NCBI GenBank assembly: GCA_010279815.1
Contig: QEOQ01000180.1
Span: 1,957,214 to 2,021,213 of the forward strand
Source of the DNA: Brachionus plicatilis
Lineage: Eukaryota; Rotifera; Eurotatoria; Ploima; Brachionidae
Reading direction: 5' to 3'
Length of the DNA stretch: 64,000 nucleotides
This document shows positions 32,529 to 44,213 of this stretch, piece by piece. Each line of letters opens with the position of its first letter. The first letter of the stretch is position 1. The notes below the pieces were generated by a model. That model made no database searches. It worked only from the letters and a program-made list of their open reading frames with translations, and was not told the DNA's origin. The position numbers and the translations under genes were made by a program.

Positions 32529-35500
32529 CTAAACCTGTCGTCTCGAAGAGGCGACCTTTGACTTTGCCCCGCTCGCCTTGGACGAAACAACCGAATTGGT
32601 CGAATCGTATCCAAACTTGTTGGCCTTGGGCAAATCGCGCGAAAACTCCAAATAATTTACATCACAATTGAACAATTTGGAGTCTGCTTTGGAAGAGGAA
32701 ATCATTCGAGTGAGTTTAGTCGATGCCTGCATCACCATGGCATCCTGGTCCACCAATTTGTCATCGTCCTCGATAAATGTGTTGGACGCAGTGGACGTCA
32801 TGCGGTGCTCAGTGTGACTTACAGCAAAGCGCGATGACGAGCTCAGCGGCGGACACTTGGATCCGTTTGGCCTCACTTTTGAGCTGTTCGATGAAATTGT
32901 GCTCTGAATGGTAGAGCTGAAAGTGGTCTTCAAAGTGGTGTCTTCGTCGTTTTGCTGGGCCGGTTTGGCCATCATTTTGGAGCGCCTCAGTTGCCGCTTG
33001 TTGCCGGGCGTGCGCGATTTTCTCTTGGCCAATTTTGACTTGGCGGCCAGACTCGAGCTGACCTTGGCCTTGGCTGTGCCCATGGCCGATCTGTTCGAGC
33101 TCATGATGCTGGTGCCGGGCGTGTTGAGCAGGTCGGTTTTTTGAAGTTTAGAGCGTCTGATCGGCGAGTTCACGTTCGAGTCGTGATGGTTGGCTGAGAA
33201 AATTTTTCTCTTATTTTTGAGCGCCAACGGGGTCTTGGGCCGGCTGCCGAACCGGCTCTCATTTTTTCTCTGCGTGTCCTTTAGCACCTGTTTTTCAATT
33301 TTTTCCTTTTGCTTGGACTCTTCGTAGTCGAGCTTGGTGGTGAGCAAAAAGTCGGCAAGCGACTGTCCGAGCACGGTGAACTGCTGGCCGCCGTTCAGGG
33401 ACGCGTACTCGGCGGCGAGCTCGCGCAGCTCTTCCTCGAGCTTGGGCAGCTCGGCGTTGAACTTTTTGCGCTGTTTTTCCTCTTCGAGCATGCTGTAGCC
33501 GCGCTGCTTGAAGCGCATCGGGTCCTTGGTCTTTTCCTCGAACTGCACAAACTTGGCCCACAGGCCCGTCCACTCGGCCGTCTGCTCGTACAACTTTTGA
33601 CACTCGATGTAGCGAAATTTGAGGTCTTCGAGCTTTTCTTCGTGAACGGCCAGCAAGTCTTCCGTGTACTCGTCCATGCACATGAACTCCTGGTTCATCT
33701 GCTTCACTTCCTTGTCGCCGACGAACATTTTGCTGCACATGTGGCGAATTTCGAGCCGCACGGTCTCGATGAATTTTTGCATGTTCTGCATTTTGATGGC
33801 CACACAGCGCTCGTGCTCCCGCTCCAGCTCGGCGACCAGCTCCCGCTTGGACATTTGTCTGGTGCGTTCGTTGTCGGACAAGAGGGCGAGAACGGACGCG
33901 TTCTCTATGCTCAACTTGGACCACAGCTCCACTATTTTGGACCTTAGCGAGCGAATTTTGTCGCCGAGCATTTCTTTTTTGTGCTTGAGATGGTCTCGGA
34001 GCTCGGTGACTTGGTCCATGTCGTGGTCGCCCAGGGTCAGGTTGTCCGCCGATTCGAAAATGATGGCCTCGATGTCGCAGTGGCTGAAAAGAGAGTCGCT
34101 GCGAGAGGTCTCGAGCTCCTGGCACAGCTCGTTTAATTCGCTCTGGAGCTGGATCATGGTGCGCTTGCGGCTCTCGTACTTTGATTGCAGCTCGGCGATT
34201 CGTTGTTTCAGATTGTCCAAGTGGGTCTCGCTGGGTATGCTGCTCTGGACGGGCTCGGTATTGTCCAGTGACAATTTGAGACACAGTTTTGACTCCTCGG
34301 ACAACAGGGTCTTGTACTCGTCTAGCCTTTTTTTGACTTCTTTTTCCAGATTTTTGTGCTCTTTTTTGTAGGCCTCGTTCTGTTCGAGTATTGAGAGAGA
34401 GTCGATGTTTTTTGGAAATTTTAAATCGTCGTATCGGATGTGCAGTTTGAAGCAGATGTCGCGGATTTTTTTGCGGAAGTCGTCTATGCTTTTTTCGATG
34501 TCGCTCTGCAGTGTTTCTTCATTTTCTAGCATTTCAAGAGCCCGGTCCTACAATTAAATTAATTTAGATTGGATTTTTTTTTCTAACGAGTATTTGTTGA
34601 TTTTACTTTAAAAAAAAAGAAAAAAATTTTTTTTAGGCTCTCAATTTTTTTTTATTTTTTTTAGATAGTTTATTTAATAAAATTTTTAAATGGCTTTGAG
34701 TAATCAAACTCCTTTCACCATTGTTAGGAGAATTTTTAAATAGTGTTAGAGTTTAAATAATTTCAGAAAGAACAAATTACAAATACATTTTAGAAAAGTT
34801 ACAAGCTTTGAACTATCCACTGTTGCAAATTCTTTGAGACAATTGACAAGGGAGTTCGAAAGTCAAGTATTCTTGAGCTTTCAACAAAGACATCAACGTA
34901 TTCTTTCGAAAGGTTTGTTATCAAAGCGTTTTTGTGACCGAAACAATTTTTTTAAGTATCTAATAAACAGTTTTTCTAGCCTTTATTTTATTGGATCTAA
35001 TTTAGTTTCTTCAAGGAAGTTATAAAAAATTTCCAAAGGGGTGTCAAAGGGGAGATGGTAAATAGACTTGATAGAGATATTTTTAAGTACTTGTAACCTC
35101 TGGATATTTGTTTTTGAGACTAGTTTTATAGTAAAAAAACTATAATTTATAATTGAACCTATGAGAGCATTATAAATCCCTACTAAAGTTTTATCATTAT
35201 CTCTCAATATTTTAGCCAACAAATTTAATATTATTTTAAACAAATGAAGCTAAACTTAATTGGAGGAAACAAAACATTTTTTTGTTAGCTTCACACTTTT
35301 ATTAAATAAAGATAAATTTTTTGATTCTTCAATAAAAAAGATGAAATAATAATATTCTTATGGACGATAATAAAATTTTCCACAAATTTTTTCTTTCTTT
35401 AATTATAATATGTATATTCCACAAAAATAATATAACTATCACAATTTTAATATTTATTTAACTAAAAAATAAAAAAAGACTTTTAGAGAAAATTATCTTT

Positions 35501-38500
35501 AAAAATTTTAATATTTTTTTCTTTTTTTTGTTTTTAATTTTTAATTATTTTTTATATAATAATTTTCTACAAAATTTCGCTAAATTTTTTCATTGTATCC
35601 GTGACAAGAGGGTTTAAACGAAGGCTAAAGCTATTCGGACAACCCTAGGAAAACCCAAAATTATTTAATTAATAAAAAAAAAACAAATCTTTAATAAGTG
35701 TTGAAACTTGAACAAGAGTCAACAAGTAAACGATTGAATCGTGGTGAGACAATGCCTTGAAATTTGTAGTTCACAAGAAACTATCGAAAATGAGAGAAAA
35801 TGCGTCAAATGTAATATAAAAATGTTAAAAAAACGAGGTTTTTACTGTCGAAAAGGTTGCAATAAAAAGGTAAATAAAAATTAGTCGGTATTATTTTTTT
35901 ATTTTTTTATTAATAAAGTTTTTTTTATTAATAAAGTTTAATTAAAAAAATTCATATTCAAATAAAATAGATACATTGTTTTTACTTTTGTTATTATTTT
36001 ATTTATTTAGTGACAGTTTAACAAAATAATTACACAAATTTTGTTATATCTTATTTAATTGATTATTTGAAAACTAGACCTTGTTAACAGTATCAACCGG
36101 CTGATTGTTTCCAATTGACTGAAAATGTAATACAAGAATCAGACGATGAAACAAGCGATAAAGAGTTAGAAATCTCTTCAGAAATTATCAGAAAATAATG
36201 AAACTGCTAAAAAATTATGTGTAAATAATAACGCTTTAATAAAAAAAAGGCTTTTATTATCCGAACGGCTAAATCCGAACAAAAAAATATTTAAATAAAT
36301 TACTTTTTTTATTAATTAATTAAATTTTTTGGTAAATGTAAACAAAAAAAATTTCGGTTTATCTTTTTTTTCTGAAATCATATATAAACAAAAGTTTTGT
36401 TTATTTTAATTATGTTTTCTTTGATTTAATAAATTTATTTTTGGTTGAATAAATTTGTTGGGAATTTAAAAAATTAGATATATTAAAATATTATAAGTCT
36501 TTTTTTATTTATTTAAATATTTTTAAGGTGAATATTTAGCTCAGAAATTGGTTGATTAAATTGAAAAATAATTCTCCGTTTTTAAGAACAAACAATAACG
36601 TCTTAACATTTTGTTGGTTTAATTTTTTTATTTTTTAAAAGATCAATATTTTTTAATATCTATATCTGAATTTTTTATTTTTAAATTTTTAAAAATAAAT
36701 TTAAATTTGTTTTTCGTTTCTAAGAAAAAATTAGAGAAGCTATTTCATTATTAACTAGGGTTGTTAATTGATCTTCAACGATAAACCTTTTAAAGTTCAA
36801 TAAAAAGGGACATTTTAAAATTTTAAATATGAATATAAACTTGACATGACATATCAAGTAATTGCTTTTGAAAAATTTAATTTTTTCTCTATTATTAAAA
36901 AAAAATATTACAATTTATATTTTGATCTTTTGATCTTGATCTCAAACTTCAATTTCTCATATTTAAAAATCGGTTAAAAAATTTCGACTTTTTTCAAAAG
37001 AATTAATTTGCTCTAAAAAAAATCGATTTTTTTAAGTTTGTCAAAAAAGCCATTTGATTAATTAACTTTGAAAAATTAAAAAAAAATCGATTACAATTAA
37101 AATTCTATAAATTATATTAAGGCGAAGAAATGCACAAAGGACTAAAATATCAGTTTGAATAAATGTTTTTAAGGTTGTCTCTAATTAGTAGCAACATTTC
37201 CAAATTATCTGTATCTAGAAGTGTCTTCAAATGAGTGTAGATTTGACTCACGTGACTGAAAAGACATTCGCTTGGAACAGATGAGGCAGTAATACAACAA
37301 AAAAATGTCTTACAACCCTACAAAGACAAGGAAACATATGATTAAATCGTTTATTTTGCAATTAGGAGAAAATAATCAATTTTTACTAAATTGACTTAAA
37401 AAAGTCAAACATTTTTTCTTTTACGTCGATTTAAATTTTTTAATCGATTAAAAAGAACAACAAGTCGATTCGATCGAAAAATAAAAATTCGATTTAAAAA
37501 GTTAAATGTAAATCAAAATCGAAAATTTTTTAAATCGATTTTTTTTAATCATTCAAAAAAAAAAACTCGTCGATTAACAACCCTATTTTTAACTATGTAA
37601 ATGATAAAATGGGTTTTACTTTTTTTCTTTTTTTTAAAGTTAATTTCAAAATTTATATGGCTCTGAGTAATAGAACTCCTTCCGCAATTGTTTTACTTTT
37701 TTTTTAAATAGTTTTACATTAATAAATTGAATAAATAAATAATTTTAGTTAATTTTAAATTATTTAAAAAAAAAACGAGTTTGAATAGAAAACCCATATT
37801 CAATCATCCAGTGTTTTGTTACTGCATATTCTTGAGCTTTTAACAAAGGCACCGACATAGTCCTTTATTAGCTCTAGAATAAATTTGTTTTAAAAAATAA
37901 AGCATTTTTAGTGTACTTTACGAAAAGTTTGTGGAGGCGGACTTCGTTTTTGTCAAACTTTATTTTTTCAAGAAACTTATCTAATAGATCTGACGGCGTA
38001 TCGAAATGAAAATGGTAAATGGACTTAATTGAGATGTTTTGCGTCGTTTGGATCTTATGAAGATTGGAATTTGACGTTAAAGTAGGAATAAAAAAACTGT
38101 AGTCAATTACCGAGCCAATTGAGGAAGGGAGCAAATATTTGTAAGTATTAGGTTTTTTCAACTTCTAAAATTTACTTGAAAGGATTTTTATAATATTTAT
38201 ACGATCGACGCATCGTGTTCTTATAAAATCAATTTGTGAATTGAAACACAAATTTTCATCAAATGTTATTCCTAAAAAAAATTGGTTTTTTTACGTAGAG
38301 TAATTGTTTATTAAATAAATTTGCGTAAATAGGTTGGTTTTTGGAAGAGTTATCGGAGAAAATGACTTGGCTACATTTTTCAGCAGTCATTTTCATTATT
38401 CATTTAACCAGCCTTAAATGGGTTCTACCTCCTGGAACGTAATTAAGTATTCTTTATTTTGACATATTTTTGGGCTATTTTCTATAAAAAAACTACAATT

Positions 38501-41399
38501 TTAGATGATAGATAGAATCTTTTTATCTATCTTGTTCTGTTTGTGGTTTCAACTTTGACCTTGAACTTTATGTCAAAAACTGCATAAATTAGAAATACTG
38601 ATATAAAATTTGAATTTCTCGTAAAAAATTACTCTGTATGCAATGACGTATCTTAGAATTATAAGTAGCTATCGTTGTTCATGAGTGAGCGCCAAGGATT
38701 AAACCCTCAATTATAATAAATTCAAATAAATGTGTTATTCGTAAATAAAAAATATTAGTTAAAGCAGAGTTGTTCCTCAAGCCTCAAGTACAAGTCACGA
38801 CTTGATTTGAATTTTTTTTATGAGAAAAAAGTTAAATAATTATTTGAGTTGATGTTTTGTTTGATTTCATCTTTACTAAATTATAGTTTTAATAAAAATT
38901 GAATTTGAATTATTTTTTTCTCTTTAATCTCTTAAACGTTTACATTTTTAATTGAATCATTTTGTTAACAGAAAAATTAAAAACTATTTAAAAATAAATA
39001 TTTTACTAATTTCAACTTTAAAAATCCGTTCAAAAAAGCAAAACGAAATTAAAAGTATTTCACACTTTATTTAAATTAAAAATATTTCTTTTATATCTAA
39101 TTTATTTGTTTTTACTTAACAAACTAAATGTTAAAATAAAAATTCAATTTGTCACATATCTATGTATCTTTTTTTTTTATTTCGTTTATTTTAATCCTTT
39201 TTATTTTTTTTCATTTTATCTTCAAAAAATTCAAAAAATCTCGGTGCTTTTTTTTACTGAAAAAAAAATATGTTGCCGTTGACCGATCTGCATAAAATTT
39301 TACACAAGAGTACTTTGGGCTGTCTAGTATAAAAATACATGGTCAGCTTTCCAGTTCATGTCTTCCTGATATATATTAATCATGTGAACAACAGAGTTAA
39401 AGCAATATAGCTATAAAGACAAAGAAAGGCATACTTTATATAAAATTTATTAAAAAACCAAAAGTGCAATAACTTAATATTAAATATCATCTAAAAGCTT
39501 ACTCTTTTATCTTTCAATTGAGCATATAAAAGTTTGGCTATAGACTTTATTCTTTAATTTTTTTTAGTTCAAATTAGACCATGAAAATTTTGGACAAAAA
39601 TAGGTCTAAAAGCGGAAGATGATAGATGAACTTGATTTAATTTTTTTTTACAACTTAGTCTCATTACTTCTTAAGTTTAAAATTTTAAGTAGATAGCTTT
39701 TGGCGTTCATAAGTTATTGCGAACAAAGTGAAATTACCCCTTTTTTCGCCCCTTGGAAATTAAGGTAATATTAAGGTCCACAACTTTTGAACAGAACATT
39801 GTACAGACATAATCTATATATAGTTGTAATCCTCATTCAATTTTCTTAACAACAATATGTAAAAATAAATTTTGAAAATCGAAAGGCTAGAGAACATTTT
39901 GAGGGTTTGAGGAAGTTCAAGGTCATGTGACTGCCTCAAATCAGGAAGACATGAACTGGAAAACTGACAATGTATTTTTATACTAGACAGTCCAAAGTAC
40001 CCCTGTGTAAAATTTTACGGAGATTGGTCAACCGGGCAAATTGAAGTTTAAGATTATGATCAAAAGATCAATATATAAATTGTAATATTTTTTTAATACT
40101 AGAGAAAAAATAAATTTTTTCCAAAGCAATTACTTTACATGTCATGTCAAGTTTATTTTCATATTTAAAATTTTAAAATGTTCCTTTTTATTGAACTTTA
40201 ATAGACCTAAATATTTTAATTGATTTAAATAAAAATTTACTTTTATAGACAAAAAAATTAAATGTTTTTAAATTTTAAATTTATTTTTGGAAAAATAAAA
40301 TTATTTCAGTTTGAATGAATGGATATAAAAGTTATAAATTTGAATTTGTGAATTAACTTAACCTGAATTACTTAAATTAATGACTGTTTTTGTCAAATAA
40401 ATTAGAGATCAATCATTTTGATGTTTTTTGATAATGGACTATAATTAGACATTACATGTCTAGTAATTTTAGTTTTTATTTCTTAAAAATTATCAAAATC
40501 ATTAGATTAATTAAATTTTGAAATTTTAAATGATCGTTTTGATCTTAAAATTTGATCTCAAACTTCAATTTGCCGTCAATCGTAGCATATTTTTTGTTTC
40601 AGTTAAAAAAAGCATCGAGATTTTTGAACACCCTTTAGACAAAATAAAAATTTTTTTTAACTTTATTTTCTTTTTAAACTCTGAAGGAGCATTAGCTAGT
40701 TTCAGATAAAACAAATAATTAAATTAGATGCTTGTTATTTCTAAATAATTCTTTTTAGTTATGTTTTAATTTTGCATTTCTTTAGGCCTTTAAAAAATGT
40801 AGGTAAAAATCAAAATTTAAAAAATTCAAATAAAATAGCCTGAAGGTTAAATTAAATTGTGGTGAAAAAACAAGGATAATTTGAGCAATTAGGTGTGATA
40901 TGATAGATCAATACATATTAAAAAAATAGCTTCCTTAACTTTTAGCCATTAGCTGAAATTAAATATAAAAAATGATTACACTTACACTCAAGTATTGATA
41001 AAAATTTCCGAGGCGATCCTGCTTAGTCTCAGTGTTAAAACCAATTTGGTTCCATGTGTCTTCAATTTTGTTCAAAACCTGATACAATTCTTTTAAAAAT
41101 GCAAAATCTGACGATTTAAGATTGTAGGCGAAATAGTCTTTTATATTTTGTTTTAGGTTGTTCTCTACATTCTTATTGATCGAGCTGCTTTGCATTTTCA
41201 GTAACGATTGTTGGATATTTTTTGACAACTTTGAATGACTGGTGATAGGCGATGATTTTTTCGATTTGGAAATTTGAGTGGAATTACGTGAAAATTGGTC
41301 GATGCCGGACGACAGTTCTTCTTCATCTTCAAGCATCGATTCAGATAATTCACTCGTGTCATTTAGAGACACTTCATTGGATTCAGTTTGTGACATCAT
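32529..41399 (-). CDS. PRC1: PRC1 / MAP65 / Ase1 spindle-midzone microtubule bundler
   Basis: Two exons on the minus strand, 41399-40986 and 34547-32529, join in phase 0 (AGT|GTAAGT ... TTGTAG|GAC) to 811 codons (810 residues; human 620). Exon 1 gives a Ser/Glu-rich extension and then the PRC1 dimerisation start (FLKELYQVLNKIEDTWNQIG). Exon 2 carries the coiled-coil rod, the spectrin-like microtubule-binding block (KMQNMQKFIETVRLEIRHMC, MDEYTEDLLAVHEEKLEDL) and the signature RFKQRGYSMLEEEKQRKKF. A basic Ser/Thr-rich tail follows with TP/SP sites (SRPKTPLALKNKRK, NTPGTS). PRC1 cross-links antiparallel microtubules and recruits kinesin-4 in anaphase; tail SP/TP sites are CDK targets in the family. 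Exon 2 is far GC-richer than its surroundings. The 6.4-kb intron is filled with transposon remnants. Confidence 0.94.
34680..35270 (-). pseudogene. LINE reverse transcriptase tail, copy A, in PRC1 intron
   Basis: The minus-strand frame 35243-34983 reads GIYNALIGSIINYSFFTIKL, KTNIQRLQVLKNISIKSIYH, LPFDTPLEIFYNFLEETKLD, the typical thumb/C-terminal block of non-LTR retrotransposon ORF2. Sequence downstream (34680-34980) is shared with copy B at 37655-37870 (ggctttgagtaatcaaactcctt; tattcttgagctttcaacaaag). It is 5'-truncated and inactive. Confidence 0.75.
35740..36200 (+). pseudogene. Possible DNA-transposon relic with cysteine-rich segment
   Basis: About 35750-35870 reads CLEICSSQETIENERKCVKC then KMLKKRGFYCRKGCNKK, followed by GTAAAT. 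About 36140-36180 has an acidic frame (ESDDETSDKELEIS). Flanks contain gctattcggacaaccc (35630) and ttattatccgaacggctaaatccgaac (36255), reminiscent of pogo-type ends. This is suggestive only; no transposase core found. Confidence 0.3.
36756..37585 (-). mobile_element. hAT-type DNA transposon remnant with terminal repeats and 8-bp target duplication
   Basis: The ends are TAGGGTTGTTAATTGA at 36756 and its near reverse complement (tcgattaacaaccctA) ending at 37585. The flanking octamers are TTATTAAC (36748-36755) and TTTTTAAC (37586-37593), 7 of 8 identical. Inside, on the minus strand, about 37320-37150 encodes the C-terminal hAT dimerisation region (CITASSVPSECLFSHVSQIY ... LDTDNLEMLLLIRDNLKNIY) and then a stop. 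The rest of the transposase is deleted. Eight-bp duplications and this C-terminal block are hallmarks of hAT. Confidence 0.85.
37655..38400 (-). pseudogene. LINE reverse transcriptase tail, copy B, in PRC1 intron
   Basis: The minus strand reads FDENLCFNSQIDFIRTRCVD (about 38260-38200), then IGSVIDYSFFIPTLTSNSNL and NISIKSIYHFHFDTPSDLLD (38160-37960). This is the same family as copy A but extends further 5'. Frame shifts are present and no palm-domain catalytic motif remains. Confidence 0.75.
39275..40043. mobile_element. Foldback element, outer arms about 100 bp, in PRC1 intron
   Basis: 39275-39373 (ttgaccgatctgcataaaattttacac...gtactttgggctgtctagtataaaaatacat...ccagttcatgtcttcctgat) is the reverse complement of 39941-40043 with about 10-15% mismatches. 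Weaker complementarity continues inward (caataactta; aaaagct) towards a centre near 39660. No frame and no defined target duplication. Confidence 0.75.
40030..40210 (-). repeat. Dispersed repeat shared with the hAT element interior
   Basis: Read on the minus strand, this segment matches about 36790-36960 over some 170 bp (aaagttcaataaaaagg.acattttaaaattttaaatatga.aataaacttgacatgaca...attacaatttata..ttgatcttttgatc). A short third match (tgatctcaaacttcaatttgcc) lies near 40550. It is probably a fragment of a second copy of the hAT element. Confidence 0.65.
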
Positions 41400-44213
41400 T
41401 TAGATTAAAATCAAAATTATTTTCTAAAAAAATTAAATTAGTGAGTATTCGCATAAATAAAAAAACGAACTTTTTAAATTTATTTTTTTTGAACTCCAAA
41501 TAACCTTCAACGAATAATTAGATTTCAGACCAGTCATGACATTTATTTTGTCTTTATTTTTACAAATTGTTTTTCATAAAAATTTCAACTTTAAAATTAT
41601 TTTTATGAATTCTAAGATTGAATGAAAAATGTGTCTTCTGTGTTTTCTCATATTTTTTTTCAGAGCAGGTTTTTGTACATGATCATTTTAATTGACAAAG
41701 ATAAGAAAAACATAAATAATGTGAGTAACACATGGAAGAAAAACATTTTATTCTAAAACAAAAAATAGACATAAAGGAAATTCCTATTCTGTGAATTGTT
41801 TGGATTTTTTTATAATAAATTCTAAATAAAGTCATTAACATGAAAAAAGACATAAAAATTATTCAAACTTTGAATTTTTCCAAAATCTTTTTTTTAAATT
41901 GGGCAAAATGAAATTAATTTTACGTTTTTATATTTTCATATTTTTTGATTTTTTGTGCAATATTTTAGAATATAAAAAAAAAATCTCCCAAATTATTCTG
42001 TTAATAAAAAATAAAAATTTTATGAAAAATCGGAAAAAAATTGATTCTGCAAAACTCTGAAATAAATCTGCAAAACTCAGAAAATAGCAAATTGTGGATA
42101 CGACATTAAATTAAAAATCCAATTCAACGTTAAGGGGTGGTACAAAGGATGTTTCAGTTGCTACAATTTACAGAACATGTTTTGGTCCTTCAGAACTTAA
42201 GCTTTGGCACTTTTTATATTATGTATTTGATTTTTGTACCAAAATTCACAATGCCAAATTTTTTGCATTCTGCCTAAAATTGTCAAATTAGTTAATTTCA
42301 TTTTGTAGAATTTCCTAGTTTTAACGATTAAATAGCTTTTTTTATAAGATTTTTGGCAAAATTTTTTAGAGTTTGTTTAAAGACGATGGTGAAGTTTGGA
42401 GTAAAAACTGCTGCAAAATATGTTTTATTAAATTGAGCTCTAGTTCTAAATTATTAACAAATATTTTAAAAATAAATTTTAAATTTTATTTAAATATAAT
42501 TAGTTAAAGGTAAGCAAAAGCAATAAAAAGAATCTTTATATTTTGTAGGTTAGATCGCAAAATTATAGAAACAATACTTAATATTAGGTTTTTTGATTTT
42601 TTTGGATTAATTGAACTTTTTTTTGATTTTTATGCTAAAAAATTTCAATCTTTTGCAAATTATCAATTTTCTTTTTTTTAATATTTAAAAAAAGCTTTGA
42701 ATTCCTTTAATTTTTTGCTCCAAACTTCACCACCGCTGTTTGAAGCTCATTAAATCATCAAATTTTCGAAAATAAAAAGTCAAAAATCGTAGTGAATTTT
42801 TTTCTAAATTGATGAAGATTAAAATTTTTTTTAACACATTTTTGAGTTTATTATTAAAAAGGAAAATTTTAAATTTTTTGGGCTCATTTTTCGTAAATTT
42901 TAAAAGGGATTCATCATTTGAATGACATAATCTTCGATTAAAATTAAAAAAAAAAAACATTATAATTGAATTCTTGAGAATTTAACAATCTACGGATATT
43001 TGAAGATTGTTTTAAAAATAAGTTTTTAATTCATCTTATTATTGTAAAAATTAGTTTTGAAAATAGACAGAGAAAATTGATGCATTAAAAGAATTCAAAA
43101 AAATTTTCAATTCAAAAATATTTTTTTAAAAATAGATTTTGATAGTATGAAGTGACGACAACAACTTGATTCTTAAAGATCAAAAACTTTTTTAACTTTT
43201 GTTATTCTCTTTTTTTATTTTTTGTTAAATAACTTATAAAAATTGTCTCATAAAAAGACTTATTCTATTGTGGCATGCAATTTTTTAAAGACTCTGAAAA
43301 GTGGTCTAACTGCTAATTACTCATTTTAGAGGCTAAAATTCAACTGGGTAATAATTCAACTTGATGCATTAACTTCTGAGTCAGATCGGATCCCTGGCTC
43401 AAAAAAGTACCGGAAAATGAGATTATCACCACCAATATTATCCTGTTTGACAGCATGGGACATTGCATTAGAAAAAACAGAATGATTAACTTGCTTGCAT
43501 TAATATCTCTTTATTTTACAATTCACTCTCCGGCTCTAAATGGTAAAATTTTTAAAGTCAAGTCAAATAAATCTTTTAAATGGAAAAAGAAAATATTCTA
43601 AAATTTGAAAAAAGTAATAAATTAAAAAAAAAAGAGTTTTTGGACTGCTTGAAAAATTTACTTAGAAGTATAGTTTAGTATGAATTTTTGAATCGATAAA
43701 ATAACTTAATAAATTGTTTATACATGAATAATATATTTTTTAACTTACTTAAATGAGATTAAGCTTGTTTGAAAATCTAAAAAAATACTCAAAAATTATA
43801 ATAAATAAAAATAATTTATCTTAATAAAGATTTTATTTAAATTAAAAGAGGCATAGACACTGAAGAGACTTGGCTTTACTATATGCTGCAAAAATTCTTT
43901 GAATCAATATGAGGCATAATTCACCGTTCAAAAATAATCAGACCTAAAATATTCAAATAGATGAGATATTTAAAACGCCTAATGAAAATTCATCATCTCA
44001 TTTTAATCTTTTTTTTTTCTAAAACTGCATTCAGTTTTGCTTATTTAAATTACCAAACTTGTTACAATCATCATTAAGTACCCCCAAAACTTTATTTTTT
44101 CAATCAAACAAATCTTCAAAAAAATAATTAGAAAAAACAAATTTTATTCAAATGATTAATGATACTATCTAAATTTGAATTTAAGATCATAGCAAAAATT
44201 TAGTAAATATTGA
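41400..44213. other. Intergenic between divergent PRC1 and arfaptin, with a SINE fragment
   Basis: This 2.8-kb region should hold both promoters. No coding exon seen. 43341-43424 matches the body of the SINE at 52941-53222 (actgggtaataat, caacttgatgca, gtcagatcgga, aaaaagtac.ggaaaa) without the tRNA head. Confidence 0.65.

Noticed and set aside
33295..34371. Long frames on either strand overlapping PRC1 exon 2
   Set aside because: The exon is GC-rich, so alternative frames stay open by chance. They are Arg- or Ser-rich without motifs, while the PRC1 frame has clear family signatures.
42727..42960. Minus-strand frame of 77 residues
   Set aside because: Phe/Lys/Asn-rich composition typical of translated A/T tracts; no neighbours or signature.
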